From the NCBI RefSeq assembly GCF_001898575.1, contig NZ_MKUD01000002.1, forward strand, positions 1 through 64,000: DNA of 64,000 bases. The letters are read 5' to 3'. Each line of letters begins with the position of its first letter. Position 1 is the first letter of the stretch. A program made the translations under genes and the position numbers. The notes beneath the pieces are model-generated. The model searched no databases. It saw only the letters and a list, made by a program, of their open reading frames with translations, and was not told where the DNA came from. Below are positions 1 through 8,061 of the stretch, in pieces. Origin of the DNA: Spirosoma sp. 48-14. Its GTDB lineage: Bacteria > Bacteroidota > Bacteroidia > Cytophagales > Spirosomataceae.

Positions 1-99
1 AGTTATGGGCAGTAGATGGTACTATGCATTACAAACTACCGGAACGGTTGCCGACTGGGATGAATGGTCGGAAACGGGGTCGACTGAGCCAATGGTAGT
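1..99. repeat. 99-bp exact direct repeat, left copy
   Basis: Bases 1-99 are identical to 4792-4890 in the same orientation. The copies diverge at base 100 (CGCTCTCG here, AGCAGAAT there). The right copy lies just upstream of the small secreted protein gene and includes half of its candidate -7 box, so the left copy may be the promoter end of another minus-strand gene beyond the window. The repeat reaches base 1, so its true left limit cannot be seen. An exact repeat at a sequence edge can also be an assembly-graph overlap. Confidence 0.9.
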
Positions 100-557
100 C
101 GCTCTCGTATGTTTGCCTGAGTTGTTACGAAAGGGGATAAAACCGACCTTGGCTGACGGAAAGGGATAGTAAACGAGTTTTGGGGAACAAATCGTTAAAC
201 ATTTTGAACGATACGCTCTCGTGGACGACCTCACTCACATTGACGACAATGAGTGCTTAAAAATAAGTATTTGCGACTTTGGGACTCAGCAGTCAACAGC
301 TATCCCCATTTTAAACCATGGGAGCAATCCATTCAAGTAAAAGTATCGGGAGGGATTTGGCTGGACGTTTCGCACAAACCTGCGAATAAAAGTTAGGTAC
401 TCAAAATATTACAAGAACCCTACGGCATCAAAGAAGCCGCTCGTTTTCAGGCAAAATCCAATGACGAGAACGGTGTTTTTGAAGTTTTGGAGAAAGTAGC
501 TGGAACTTCGTCCCCTCAATTCTTGCTTTTGACATTATTAACTTTTTGCATAAATAA
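100..557. other. Gene-free stretch with only broken reading frames
   Basis: I see no intact gene in these 458 bases. A plus-strand frame around 185-335 reads VKHFERYALVDDLTHIDD and then stops. A second open frame around 400-555 runs through KILQEPYGIKEAARF. Neither has a credible start or a family I recognise. The stretch may be decayed coding sequence. TTTTGACATTATTAACTTTTTG just before the next gene resembles a Bacteroidota promoter but does not fit TAnnTTTG exactly. Confidence 0.4.
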
Positions 558-1517
558 ATGACTAAAAAAGAAGGGATCTACGCCATATTCGACACCGCAA
601 AGGGCGAAATTACCGTAGAATTATTGTACGAAAAATGCCCCATGACAGTAACCAATTTTGTAGGATTGGCTGAGGGAACAATTGAAAACAATGCCAGACC
701 ATTGGGGCAACCGTTTTACGACGGGCTTAAATTTCACGCTGTCATCAGCGATTTTATGATTCAGGGGGGCGACCCAAAAGGCACTGGTTCTGGCGGCCCA
801 GGCTACCTTTTTCCTGACGAAATTGATGCCACATTACGCCACGACCGCCCAGGCGTATTATCGATGGCAAACGCTGGTCCAGGCACCAACGGGAGTCCTG
901 ACACCAACGGTAGCCAGTTTTTTATCACGCACTTGCCCTTACCTTGGCTCGACGGCAGACACACCGTTTTTGGTTTCGTAATAGATGGACAAGAAGTGGT
1001 CAATCAAATGAAAACCAACGATGGTATTAATGCCGTAAAAATTGTTCGTCAAGGCGAAAAAGCCCAAGCTTTTAAGGCCGACAAGGCTTCACTAGATGCC
1101 CACATTGGCCAAATTGTGAAAAAACGAAATGAAGCAGAAAAAGCAGACTTAGAAACATTTAAACAGTGGGTGTTGGCCAACTACCCAGGGGCACAATTTA
1201 CACCATCAGGAGTAGGTTACCTAATCGCCAGATACAAAGAAGGGGTTAAAGCAGGTCAAACAGTTTGTATACATTATCGTATATCTCTCCAGAACGGTCA
1301 GATTATTGATTCATCATACGATAGAGGGGTCCCTGTTCAAATTATAGTAGGTTCTGGCAGTTTGATAAAAGGATTGGAGGAAGGAATTGCTTTAATGAGA
1401 AAAGGAGAGAGTGGCAAACTTTTTATTCCTTATCAACTTGGCTATGGGCAAAATGGTAGCGGACCAGTCCCCGCCAAAGCTAACCTTATATATGATGTAG
1501 AATTAGTGTCTGTCTAG
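558..1517 (+). CDS. Two-domain peptidyl-prolyl isomerase (cyclophilin-FKBP fusion)
   Basis: A 319-residue protein with two prolyl isomerase domains. Residues 6-165 form a cyclophilin (TNFVGLAEG, FMIQGGD, GSQFFIT at 118-124, LDGRHTVFG at 131-139). Residues 216-319 form an FKBP domain (VCIHYRISL, GLEEGIALMRKGE, IPYQLGYG). A charged linker joins them. No signal peptide is visible, so it is probably a cytoplasmic folding helper. Oddity: the cyclophilin motif normally FHRVI reads FHAVI at 59-63, so the catalytic arginine is alanine and that domain may be weakly active or only bind. The FKBP half looks complete. The start is the first ATG of the frame, right after a TAA-rich leader. Confidence 0.9.
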   Translation: MTKKEGIYAIFDTAKGEITVELLYEKCPMTVTNFVGLAEGTIENNARPLGQPFYDGLKFHAVISDFMIQGGDPKGTGSGGPGYLFPDEIDATLRHDRPGVLSMANAGPGTNGSPDTNGSQFFITHLPLPWLDGRHTVFGFVIDGQEVVNQMKTNDGINAVKIVRQGEKAQAFKADKASLDAHIGQIVKKRNEAEKADLETFKQWVLANYPGAQFTPSGVGYLIARYKEGVKAGQTVCIHYRISLQNGQIIDSSYDRGVPVQIIVGSGSLIKGLEEGIALMRKGESGKLFIPYQLGYGQNGSGPVPAKANLIYDVELVSV

Positions 1518-1978
1518 TAACAAATCTTGCACCCATATAAGACACAAAAGAAAAACTAATCCTTTATGAGGTTGAACTTTGGGTATTTTAAAAAAGGTAC
1601 AAAAATCGTCACTACTTGGTTGTAGTAAGTTCAATCCGTCATTGAGTAGCAACAGCCAATTCTCAACGATTTCCCCAAAAGTGACAATAAAATGCATTAA
1701 TTATCAGCGCTATACGTAATTAAATAGGTTTGTAATCGGTCAATGGCGGATTGGAGTTTAGCCGTCGACCGTTCGTAATCGGGGTGTATACTAAGGGACT
1801 GCCAGCGCCTGCTTTAACAAAGAAGAGGCTCAACCGTTTATTCTTTCAGGACAAACTGACTGCCATGCCGGAAGTAGCGACTAAAAAACGTCTGTAAATC
1901 GGGAAACGTGTTGCCTCATTTTCCGGTTGAAAAAGTACCCATATCCTTTGCTTAAAAAGTGATCGCATCACATTGTTT
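1518..1978. other. Intergenic region with possible transposase debris
   Basis: No intact gene in 461 bases. On the plus strand near 1545-1600 a frame reads KLILYEVELWVF and, after a frameshift, KKGTKIVTTW. This is faintly like the ILYEDE block of IS630-family transposases, but it is too short to assign. Another broken frame near 1800-1895 ends in MPEVATKKRL. The tail near 1950-1978 is the egtB leader. A decayed insertion sequence is possible and unproven. Confidence 0.25.
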
Positions 1979-3142
1979 ATGAACTTAGCACAGCGCTACC
2001 AGCAGGTACGGGCGCGTAGCGAAGCCATTTGTCAGGGGCTTCAAGCCGAAGATTTTGTCGTTCAACCCATTGTAGAGGTTAGCCCGCCCAAATGGCACTT
2101 AGGTCACACTACCTGGTTTTGGGAAACGTTTGTGCTGCTTCCTAACGTAGCAGGTTACTCGGTGTTCAATAGCCAGTACAATTACGTTTTCAACAGTTAC
2201 TACGAAACCGTTGGCGCACGGGTTGTCCGCACAGATCGCGGAAACCTCTCCCGGCCTTCGGTAGCCGATGTGCAGGCGTACCGATCCTATGTCGACACCG
2301 CCATGATTCGTTTTCTGACGGAGCAAAGCCCATTGTCAGACGCCTTACAAGCTACTACCCTGCTTGGCCTGAATCATGAAGAACAGCACCAGGAACTATT
2401 GATTACCGATATCAAATACATACTGGGCAATAACCCTTTACTTCCTGCTTATCCGACGGATTATCCAAAACCCGATGTACCTACGATTACGACTGAATCC
2501 TGGGTTAGCTTTTCGGAAGGCGTTTACGAAATCGGAGCGACTGGAGAGGGTTTTTGTTTCGATAATGAATTGAACCGCCATAAAGTGTACCTGGCTCCCT
2601 ATCAGATTCGCCAGGAACTGGTTAGCAATCAGGAGTATCTGGCTTTTATCCGGGCGGGTGGATATCAGGATTTTCGCAACTGGCATGCCGAAGGTTGGGA
2701 GTGGGTCAAATCAAATGCGGTAAAAGCCCCTCTGTACTGGTATCAACTGGATAATGAATGGTATCAGTACACATCCAGCGGTCTTATACCCCTGATTATG
2801 AATCAGCCGGTTTGTCACATCAGTTATTACGAGGCCTGGGCGTATGCGCAGTGGCGGGGGGCTCGCCTGCCCACCGAAGCCGAGTGGGAAGTAGCACAGG
2901 ATCGACTGGGATGGGGCTCCCGTTGGGAGTGGACCGAAAGTGCCTATTTACCTTATCCCGGTTTCACGAAGGCTGAGGGAGCCATCGGTGAATACAATGG
3001 AAAATTCATGGTCAATCAGATGGTACTTCGGGGAGCATCCGAAGCCACTACTCCTGGACACAGCCGCCCCACTTACCGAAATTTTTTCCATGCACCCTTA
3101 CGTTGGCAATTTACAGGTATTCGGCTGGCCCGGTCCTGCTAA
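1979..3142 (+). CDS. egtB: EgtB-like non-haem iron sulfoxide synthase
   Basis: A 387-residue protein matching EgtB, which joins hercynine to a thiol (gamma-glutamylcysteine or cysteine) with oxygen in ergothioneine synthesis. The N-terminal DinB-like domain carries the iron ligands: H43 in HLGHTTWFWE, and H133/H137 in the HEEQHQE block (H-x3-H-x-E). The C-terminal half is a formylglycine-generating-enzyme-like fold (SYYEAWAYAQWRGARLPTEA, WEWTESAYLPYPGF, YRNFFHAPLRWQFTGIR). It is somewhat shorter than many EgtB proteins. ATG 1979 is preferred over the upstream TTG at 1973. egtD follows 78 bases later on the same strand, which supports the assignment. The thiol donor cannot be read from the sequence. 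Confidence 0.9.
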   Translation: MNLAQRYQQVRARSEAICQGLQAEDFVVQPIVEVSPPKWHLGHTTWFWETFVLLPNVAGYSVFNSQYNYVFNSYYETVGARVVRTDRGNLSRPSVADVQAYRSYVDTAMIRFLTEQSPLSDALQATTLLGLNHEEQHQELLITDIKYILGNNPLLPAYPTDYPKPDVPTITTESWVSFSEGVYEIGATGEGFCFDNELNRHKVYLAPYQIRQELVSNQEYLAFIRAGGYQDFRNWHAEGWEWVKSNAVKAPLYWYQLDNEWYQYTSSGLIPLIMNQPVCHISYYEAWAYAQWRGARLPTEAEWEVAQDRLGWGSRWEWTESAYLPYPGFTKAEGAIGEYNGKFMVNQMVLRGASEATTPGHSRPTYRNFFHAPLRWQFTGIRLARSC

Positions 3143-3220
3143 TCAACAGAATCGGCCACAATTGAAGACTCAACGCTTTGCAATGGGTAACCTGGCAACG
3201 CCCGATACGTTTTGAAAGAT

Positions 3221-4192
3221 ATGAATGAAATACTGGTTGATAGTACATTCCGACAGGATGTACTTAAGGGACTGACTGCCGCCCACAAATACCTCCTGCC
3301 AAAATATTTTTATGATGCCAATGGAGATGCGTTGTTTCAACAGATTATGCGTTGCCCAGAGTACTACCTGACCCGGGCTGAGACCGAAATTCTCGTACTG
3401 CAAAGTACGCAAATCCTGCAACGCTGCCTGGATAGAAAACAGTCATTCGACATCGTTGAACTAGGGGCGGGCGATGGGTCCAAAACGATCTTCCTGTTAA
3501 AAGAAGCGCTGCGGATGCATGGTAGCCAACACTATTACCCAATCGATATTTCGCCTGACATTCTTTCGTATCTGGAACAAACACTTAGTCCTAAGCTCCC
3601 CAGTATGCAGATTAGTAGTATGCCCGGCGATTATTTTACTCAACTGGAGCAACTACAAACGATTTCAGACCAGTCCAAACTGGTCCTGTTTTTAGGCGGA
3701 ACCATTGGCAATATGCTTCCTGATGAAGCACTCCAGTTTTTTAAGCAGCTTAAATCATTTTTACGGGCAGGCGACCACCTACTCGTTGGCTTCGACCTCA
3801 AAAAAAATCCCCAGACAATCCTGAATGCCTATAATGATGCGGGCGGGTTAACTAAAGCATTCAATCTTAACCTGTTGCATCGTATCAACCGGGAATTGGG
3901 TGCTGATTTCAACCCCGATCAGTTTACCCACTATCCGATGTACGACCCTGTAACGGGCAGTTGCAAAAGCTACCTGATAAGTACTCGACCTCAGCAGGTG
4001 AGATTCGACGAGGGTAGGGTGATCAAGTTTGATCAAGACGAACCCATTTACATGGAGGTCTCTCAGAAATACAGTCTGGCGGAAATTCACCAACTGGCAT
4101 TACAAGCAGGGTTTGAGCAGGTCGACGCTTTTTTTGACTGCCGACACCAGTTTACAGATGTTCTCTGGCATATTGCTCCTGGCTCGATGTAA
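3221..4192 (+). CDS. egtD: L-histidine N-alpha-methyltransferase EgtD
   Basis: A 323-residue SAM-dependent methyltransferase that makes hercynine by trimethylating histidine. Residues 20-50 (HKYLLPKYFYDANGDALFQQ) are the typical EgtD entry and ELGAGDGSKT at 80-89 is the SAM-binding glycine loop. FLGGTIGNM and YMEVSQKYS are the substrate-side blocks. ATG 3221 is chosen; a TTG lies three codons upstream at 3212. It follows egtB closely and is followed by a strong hairpin, so egtB-egtD is probably one transcript. No egtA, egtC or egtE is nearby, so thiol supply and C-S lyase must come from elsewhere. Confidence 0.92.
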   Translation: MNEILVDSTFRQDVLKGLTAAHKYLLPKYFYDANGDALFQQIMRCPEYYLTRAETEILVLQSTQILQRCLDRKQSFDIVELGAGDGSKTIFLLKEALRMHGSQHYYPIDISPDILSYLEQTLSPKLPSMQISSMPGDYFTQLEQLQTISDQSKLVLFLGGTIGNMLPDEALQFFKQLKSFLRAGDHLLVGFDLKKNPQTILNAYNDAGGLTKAFNLNLLHRINRELGADFNPDQFTHYPMYDPVTGSCKSYLISTRPQQVRFDEGRVIKFDQDEPIYMEVSQKYSLAEIHQLALQAGFEQVDAFFDCRHQFTDVLWHIAPGSM

Positions 4193-4267
4193 TGCTCATT
4201 AGCCTCATTCATGCCTGCATTCAGCACAATACATACTGACTTATGAGTAAATAGTCAATACAGGAGG

Positions 4268-4312
4268 CAATCAAAAGCCGATCCAGATAAGTCCTGGATC
4301 GGCTTTTGATTG
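4268..4312. terminator. Bidirectional hairpin terminator after egtD
   Basis: Perfect 19-bp inverted repeat, arms 4268-4286 and 4294-4312, loop TAAGTC-like. It lies between the convergent egtD and small secreted protein genes. The arms contain A- and T-rich tracts, so it can terminate transcription from both sides. Confidence 0.85.
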
Positions 4313-4327
4313 TCGTGCTGACAGATA

Positions 4328-4726
4328 TTAGTTCAGCGAGATAACGCGATTGGGGGTGGTGGGCTGCGGAGTCGATACAGTCACAGTGTGGGTCGTTACC
4401 TCACGACCGTTCGTAATCGCAACCTGATACTCGCCATCAGGTAATTCACTCACACTCAAACGGCTACGGTAAGTGTTCTCGTTTTTACCCAGGTGGTAGC
4501 TATACAGCACCTGACCAGCATGGTTGGTCAACTTAATGTCGGCCGTGCTGCCTTTCTGCTTATCCAGTGCGATACTGATTTTACCACTGTTGGTGGTGTA
4601 TACTGCCGACTGATACGAGGCCGTTTTGTCGGGATTGGTTCCGGGGTTGGTTTCAGCAAAGCTGGCAGCCGATGTAACGATACCCAGGGTAAGAGCGAAA
4701 GCGAAAGATTTGATGAGGGTTTTCAT
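4328..4726 (-). CDS. Small secreted protein of unknown function
   Basis: A 132-residue protein with a clear Sec signal peptide (MKTLIKSFAFALTLGIVTSA, cleavage near SFA-E at 24). The mature part is a single beta-rich domain (SGKISIALDKQKGS, ADIKLTNHAGQVLYSY, YRSRLSVSELPDGEYQVAI). This resembles the small beta-sandwich modules that Bacteroidota secrete in several paralogues. No catalytic motif is evident. The tail TPQPTTPNRVISLN is proline/threonine rich. The upstream region includes the right copy of the 99-bp repeat, and a second copy of such a gene may lie left of the window. Function unknown; probably periplasmic or surface-exposed. Confidence 0.8.
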   Translation of the reverse strand: MKTLIKSFAFALTLGIVTSAASFAETNPGTNPDKTASYQSAVYTTNSGKISIALDKQKGSTADIKLTNHAGQVLYSYHLGKNENTYRSRLSVSELPDGEYQVAITNGREVTTHTVTVSTPQPTTPNRVISLN

Positions 4727-4788
4727 TGTAGTATGTTGTTTATGTTATTGTTCGAAGCAGGTCGGGTTGTTGTCCCGATTGGTTGCAC

Positions 4789-4796
4789 CAAAGTTA
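4789..4796 (-). promoter_or_regulatory. Candidate -7 box TAACTTTG
   Basis: Read on the minus strand this is a perfect match to the Bacteroidota -7 consensus TAnnTTTG, 63 bases ahead of the small secreted protein start. No good TTTG -33 box lies at the usual 19-21 bases; the nearest is 26 bases away at 4823-4826. The 99-bp repeat begins inside this box. Confidence 0.4.
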
Positions 4797-4890
4797 TGGG
4801 CAGTAGATGGTACTATGCATTACAAACTACCGGAACGGTTGCCGACTGGGATGAATGGTCGGAAACGGGGTCGACTGAGCCAATGGTAGT
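4792..4890. repeat. 99-bp exact direct repeat, right copy
   Basis: Identical to 1-99. It sits in the intergenic region 4727-5103 between the divergent small secreted protein and the DUF1800 gene. Apart from the -7 box at its left edge it shows no gene. The rest of the intergenic space (4891-5103) holds no clear hairpin or promoter match. Confidence 0.9.
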
Positions 4891-5103
4891 AGCAGAATAG
4901 ACATGTAGAGCAACTCCGGCCCGCTTACAAGTGACGATTACTGGCCAGCACTCCTACTTTTTGAGAGGCAAACCCCCGTTAAACTTTTATTAAAAACCAA
5001 CCCATTCGCATATCTTCTATGTTTACCAATCAGCCAATTCGCTCCACATATTCGGACAAACGATTCAGAAAGCAATTAGCCATAATCAGTAACGAACGAC
5101 TCT

Positions 5104-6708
5104 ATGCAGTACCGAACGCCCATTTCATCACTGGAACCGTTACGCAAAAAGTGGACTCGTGATGACGTTAAACACCTGCTTAAGCGAACCATGTTTGGCG
5201 CAAAGCCCGATGATGTTGCCCACTTTCAATCGCTCTCCGTTCGAAAAGCCATTGATGAACTATTATCCAGCGAACCTACTCCGGCTCCCCCCGTCAACAA
5301 CTATAATGACGATAAATTTGTCGACGACGAAATCATGCCTGGTGAAACCTGGGTAACTTCTATCAACTATGATGGACAGAATGATGGCCGACGCAAAAAC
5401 TCTTTCCGAGCATGGTGGCTAGGATTGATGCTGAATCAGAACCGGAACTTACGTGAAAAGATGGTCCTGTTCTGGCGTAACCATCTCGCCACGGAGATAA
5501 ATAAATCCGGCAATGCACTACTGTGTTATCGGAATAACTCTCTTATACGAACGTATGCCCTTGGTAACTTCAAAGAACTGGTTAAAGCAATGACCAAAGA
5601 TCCGGCCATGCTGATTTATCTTAATGGGGCATCTAACAACAAAAAAGCGCCGGACGAAAATTATGCCCGCGAGCTGCAGGAACTATTTACCGTAGGTAAA
5701 GGGCCAGGCTCTCACTATACCGAAGCCGACGTAAAGGCCGCAGCCAGAGTACTAACAGGCTTTCGCAACGATACCACTACCCACGTCAGTCTGTTTGACC
5801 CTGGGCGTCATGATAGCAGCGACAAGGTTTTCTCGGAGTTCTATCAGCATACAACCATCAAGGGCCGACGTGGCCCCGAAGGCGAACAGGAGTTGGATGA
5901 TTTGCTCGCGATGATTTTTGCCCAGGAGGAAGTGGCCCGATTCATTTGCCGAAAGCTGTATCGCTTTTTTGTGTATCACCAGATTGACGCTGACACCGAA
6001 GAGCAGATCATTACCCCCCTGGCGACAACCTTTCGGGCCGCTAACTACGAAATCAAACCTGTATTACGACTACTGCTGAGCAGTCAGCATTTTTTCGACG
6101 CAGCCAATCGTGGAGCGCTTATAAAAAGCCCGATTGATTTCACAGTGGGCTTATGCCGTGAATACAATGTCAGCTTCCCCGACAGTTCTGCCTATCCAGA
6201 TCAGTATGGCTTGTGGCAAGCGATTCAGAACCAAACCGCGTCCATGCAGCAAACCATCGGTGATCCTCCCAACGTGGCAGGCTGGCCAGCTTACTATCAG
6301 GAACCCTTATTCGATAAGCTCTGGATTAGCTCAGACACGCTGCCTAAGCGGAACGTATTTACCGATAGCATGATAAACGGCAGTATTGGACGAAATGGCA
6401 AAAACTTGCAGATTGATGTTATTGCGTTTACCCAATCGCTCCCGAATCCAGCCAATCCCGACGCGCTCATTGAGGACGCTACACGCCAATTATACGCCGT
6501 TGAATTACCTGACAAGGATAGGCAATACATCAAAACCAGCATTTTACTATCTGGTTTACAGAGTGGAATGTCGGATCATTACTGGACACAGGCCTGGCAA
6601 AATCTTACTACGAATCCGGAAGATGCTGCCAACAAAACGAATGTTACGCGAAAGCTGAAGAGCCTTTATAAGTATTTGATGAACCTCCCTCAATATCAAC
6701 TTTTCTAA
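5104..6708 (+). CDS. DUF1800 domain protein
   Basis: A 534-residue DUF1800 protein; its biochemical role is unknown. Family blocks visible are the opening WTRDDVKHLLKRTMFGAKP, FRAWWLGLMLNQNRNLREKM followed by LFWRNHL, YARELQELFTVG, VKAAARVLTGFR and PPNVAGWPAY. The protein is rich in aromatic residues and mainly helical. No obvious signal peptide is seen. It is followed 51 bases later by a DUF1501 gene, the partner with which this family nearly always travels, so the two probably form one operon and act together, perhaps at the cell envelope, since the partner carries an export signal. Confidence 0.9.
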   Translation: MQYRTPISSLEPLRKKWTRDDVKHLLKRTMFGAKPDDVAHFQSLSVRKAIDELLSSEPTPAPPVNNYNDDKFVDDEIMPGETWVTSINYDGQNDGRRKNSFRAWWLGLMLNQNRNLREKMVLFWRNHLATEINKSGNALLCYRNNSLIRTYALGNFKELVKAMTKDPAMLIYLNGASNNKKAPDENYARELQELFTVGKGPGSHYTEADVKAAARVLTGFRNDTTTHVSLFDPGRHDSSDKVFSEFYQHTTIKGRRGPEGEQELDDLLAMIFAQEEVARFICRKLYRFFVYHQIDADTEEQIITPLATTFRAANYEIKPVLRLLLSSQHFFDAANRGALIKSPIDFTVGLCREYNVSFPDSSAYPDQYGLWQAIQNQTASMQQTIGDPPNVAGWPAYYQEPLFDKLWISSDTLPKRNVFTDSMINGSIGRNGKNLQIDVIAFTQSLPNPANPDALIEDATRQLYAVELPDKDRQYIKTSILLSGLQSGMSDHYWTQAWQNLTTNPEDAANKTNVTRKLKSLYKYLMNLPQYQLF

Positions 6709-6759
6709 TCGTGAAGGAGAGGGTTAGTCCGGTATCCTCTTCATAAATCTATCGAACTC

Positions 6760-8046
6760 ATGCAACGTCGAGACTTCATAAAAAATGTAGCGATTGCGGG
6801 GGTCATTGCCCCACAGTTCATTAATGGTTTCTCCATTCGGGCTTTGGCACAGGCCCCATTGATACCTGTCCATAAAGAGGTTTTGTCAAATGATCGAGTC
6901 CTGGTGCTGATTCAGCTTAATGGCGGCAATGACGGTCTCAACACAGTTATACCACTCGATCAATATGGTGCCTATCAGGCGGCCCGGCCTAACATTGCTT
7001 TACCTCAGGACAAAATATTGAAACTGAATGGATTCGACACAACAGGTGTACATCCAGCATTAAGCGAATTTACCCAACTGTTCAATGACGGAAAAGCCGG
7101 GATCGTGCAGGCAGTCAGTTATCCAAAACCCAATTTTTCTCATTTCAGAGCTACAGATATCTGGATGACAGGTTCGGATGCCGATAAAATTCTAACGACC
7201 GGATGGGCTGGCCGTTATCTGAGCGACACCTTTCCGGGTTTCCCCGACAAATACCCGAACGATAGTATGCCTGACCCACTGGCTATCCAGATAGGGTCAG
7301 TTATTGCTCCAGCATTTCAAGGCCCAACTTTCTCGATGGGAATAGCGATTAGCAACCCCACCAATTTCTACAATCTCATTGACGATAAGACAGCGGTTTC
7401 AACAGACAGTCGATGGGGAGAGCAGCTAGCCTATCTCGAAAAAGTTTCGCAGAAGACTGATCAATATTCAGATGTGATCAGGAAAGCGGCCCAAAAAGTC
7501 ACAAAGCAATCGGACAAATACCCTTCGGCGGGGAAAAATCCACTAGCTGATCAGTTGAAGATTGTTGCCCGATTAATTGCTGGCGGTTTGCAAACAAAAG
7601 TATACTTAGTGAGTATGAGTGGTTTTGATACCCACGCCCGGCAAACCGAACCAACCGATACAACAACCGGGACACATGCTCAACTACTTCGGCGAGTTTC
7701 GGAAGCGATCGGGGCATTTATGGATGACCTGAATGGGCTTACTGTTGCCGATCGGGTGATGGGGATGACGTTTTCTGAATTCGGACGGCGTGTAAAATCA
7801 AATGCTAGTGGCGGAACCGATCATGGTTCGGCTGCCCCCGTACTTTACTTTGGAAATTCCATTAAAGCAGGTGTGATTGGTACAAACCCGCAAATTCCAG
7901 CTACTGCCACGGTAAATGATAACATTGCTTTACAGCATGATTTCCGATCGGTTTACGCAACGGTGCTACAGCAATGGCTCGGCTTGCCAGCCTCGCAGCT
8001 ACAGACCGTTTTGATGGAATCGTTTCCGATTCTTCCGATGGTATAA
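6760..8046 (+). CDS. DUF1501 protein with Tat-like signal
   Basis: A 428-residue DUF1501 protein. It starts MQRRDFIKNVAIAG, a twin-arginine-type leader, so it is probably exported folded. The family resembles alkaline-phosphatase/sulfatase folds: LIQLNGGNDGLNTVIPL near 50-66, MSGFDTHARQ, and MTFSEFGRRVKSNASGGTDH followed by GSAAPVLYFG near the C terminus hold the conserved acidic and histidine residues expected of metal ligands. No substrate is known. It is the second gene of the DUF1800/DUF1501 pair and ends 16 bases from the convergent SDR gene, with no hairpin between them. Confidence 0.9.
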   Translation: MQRRDFIKNVAIAGVIAPQFINGFSIRALAQAPLIPVHKEVLSNDRVLVLIQLNGGNDGLNTVIPLDQYGAYQAARPNIALPQDKILKLNGFDTTGVHPALSEFTQLFNDGKAGIVQAVSYPKPNFSHFRATDIWMTGSDADKILTTGWAGRYLSDTFPGFPDKYPNDSMPDPLAIQIGSVIAPAFQGPTFSMGIAISNPTNFYNLIDDKTAVSTDSRWGEQLAYLEKVSQKTDQYSDVIRKAAQKVTKQSDKYPSAGKNPLADQLKIVARLIAGGLQTKVYLVSMSGFDTHARQTEPTDTTTGTHAQLLRRVSEAIGAFMDDLNGLTVADRVMGMTFSEFGRRVKSNASGGTDHGSAAPVLYFGNSIKAGVIGTNPQIPATATVNDNIALQHDFRSVYATVLQQWLGLPASQLQTVLMESFPILPMV

Positions 8047-8061
8047 ACCCACTATTATTCA

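Noticed and set aside
1503-1697. Minus-strand 64-codon frame after the cyclophilin-FKBP gene
   Set aside because: It overlaps the upstream gene end, lacks a leader signal, and its opposite strand shows the transposase-like debris instead.
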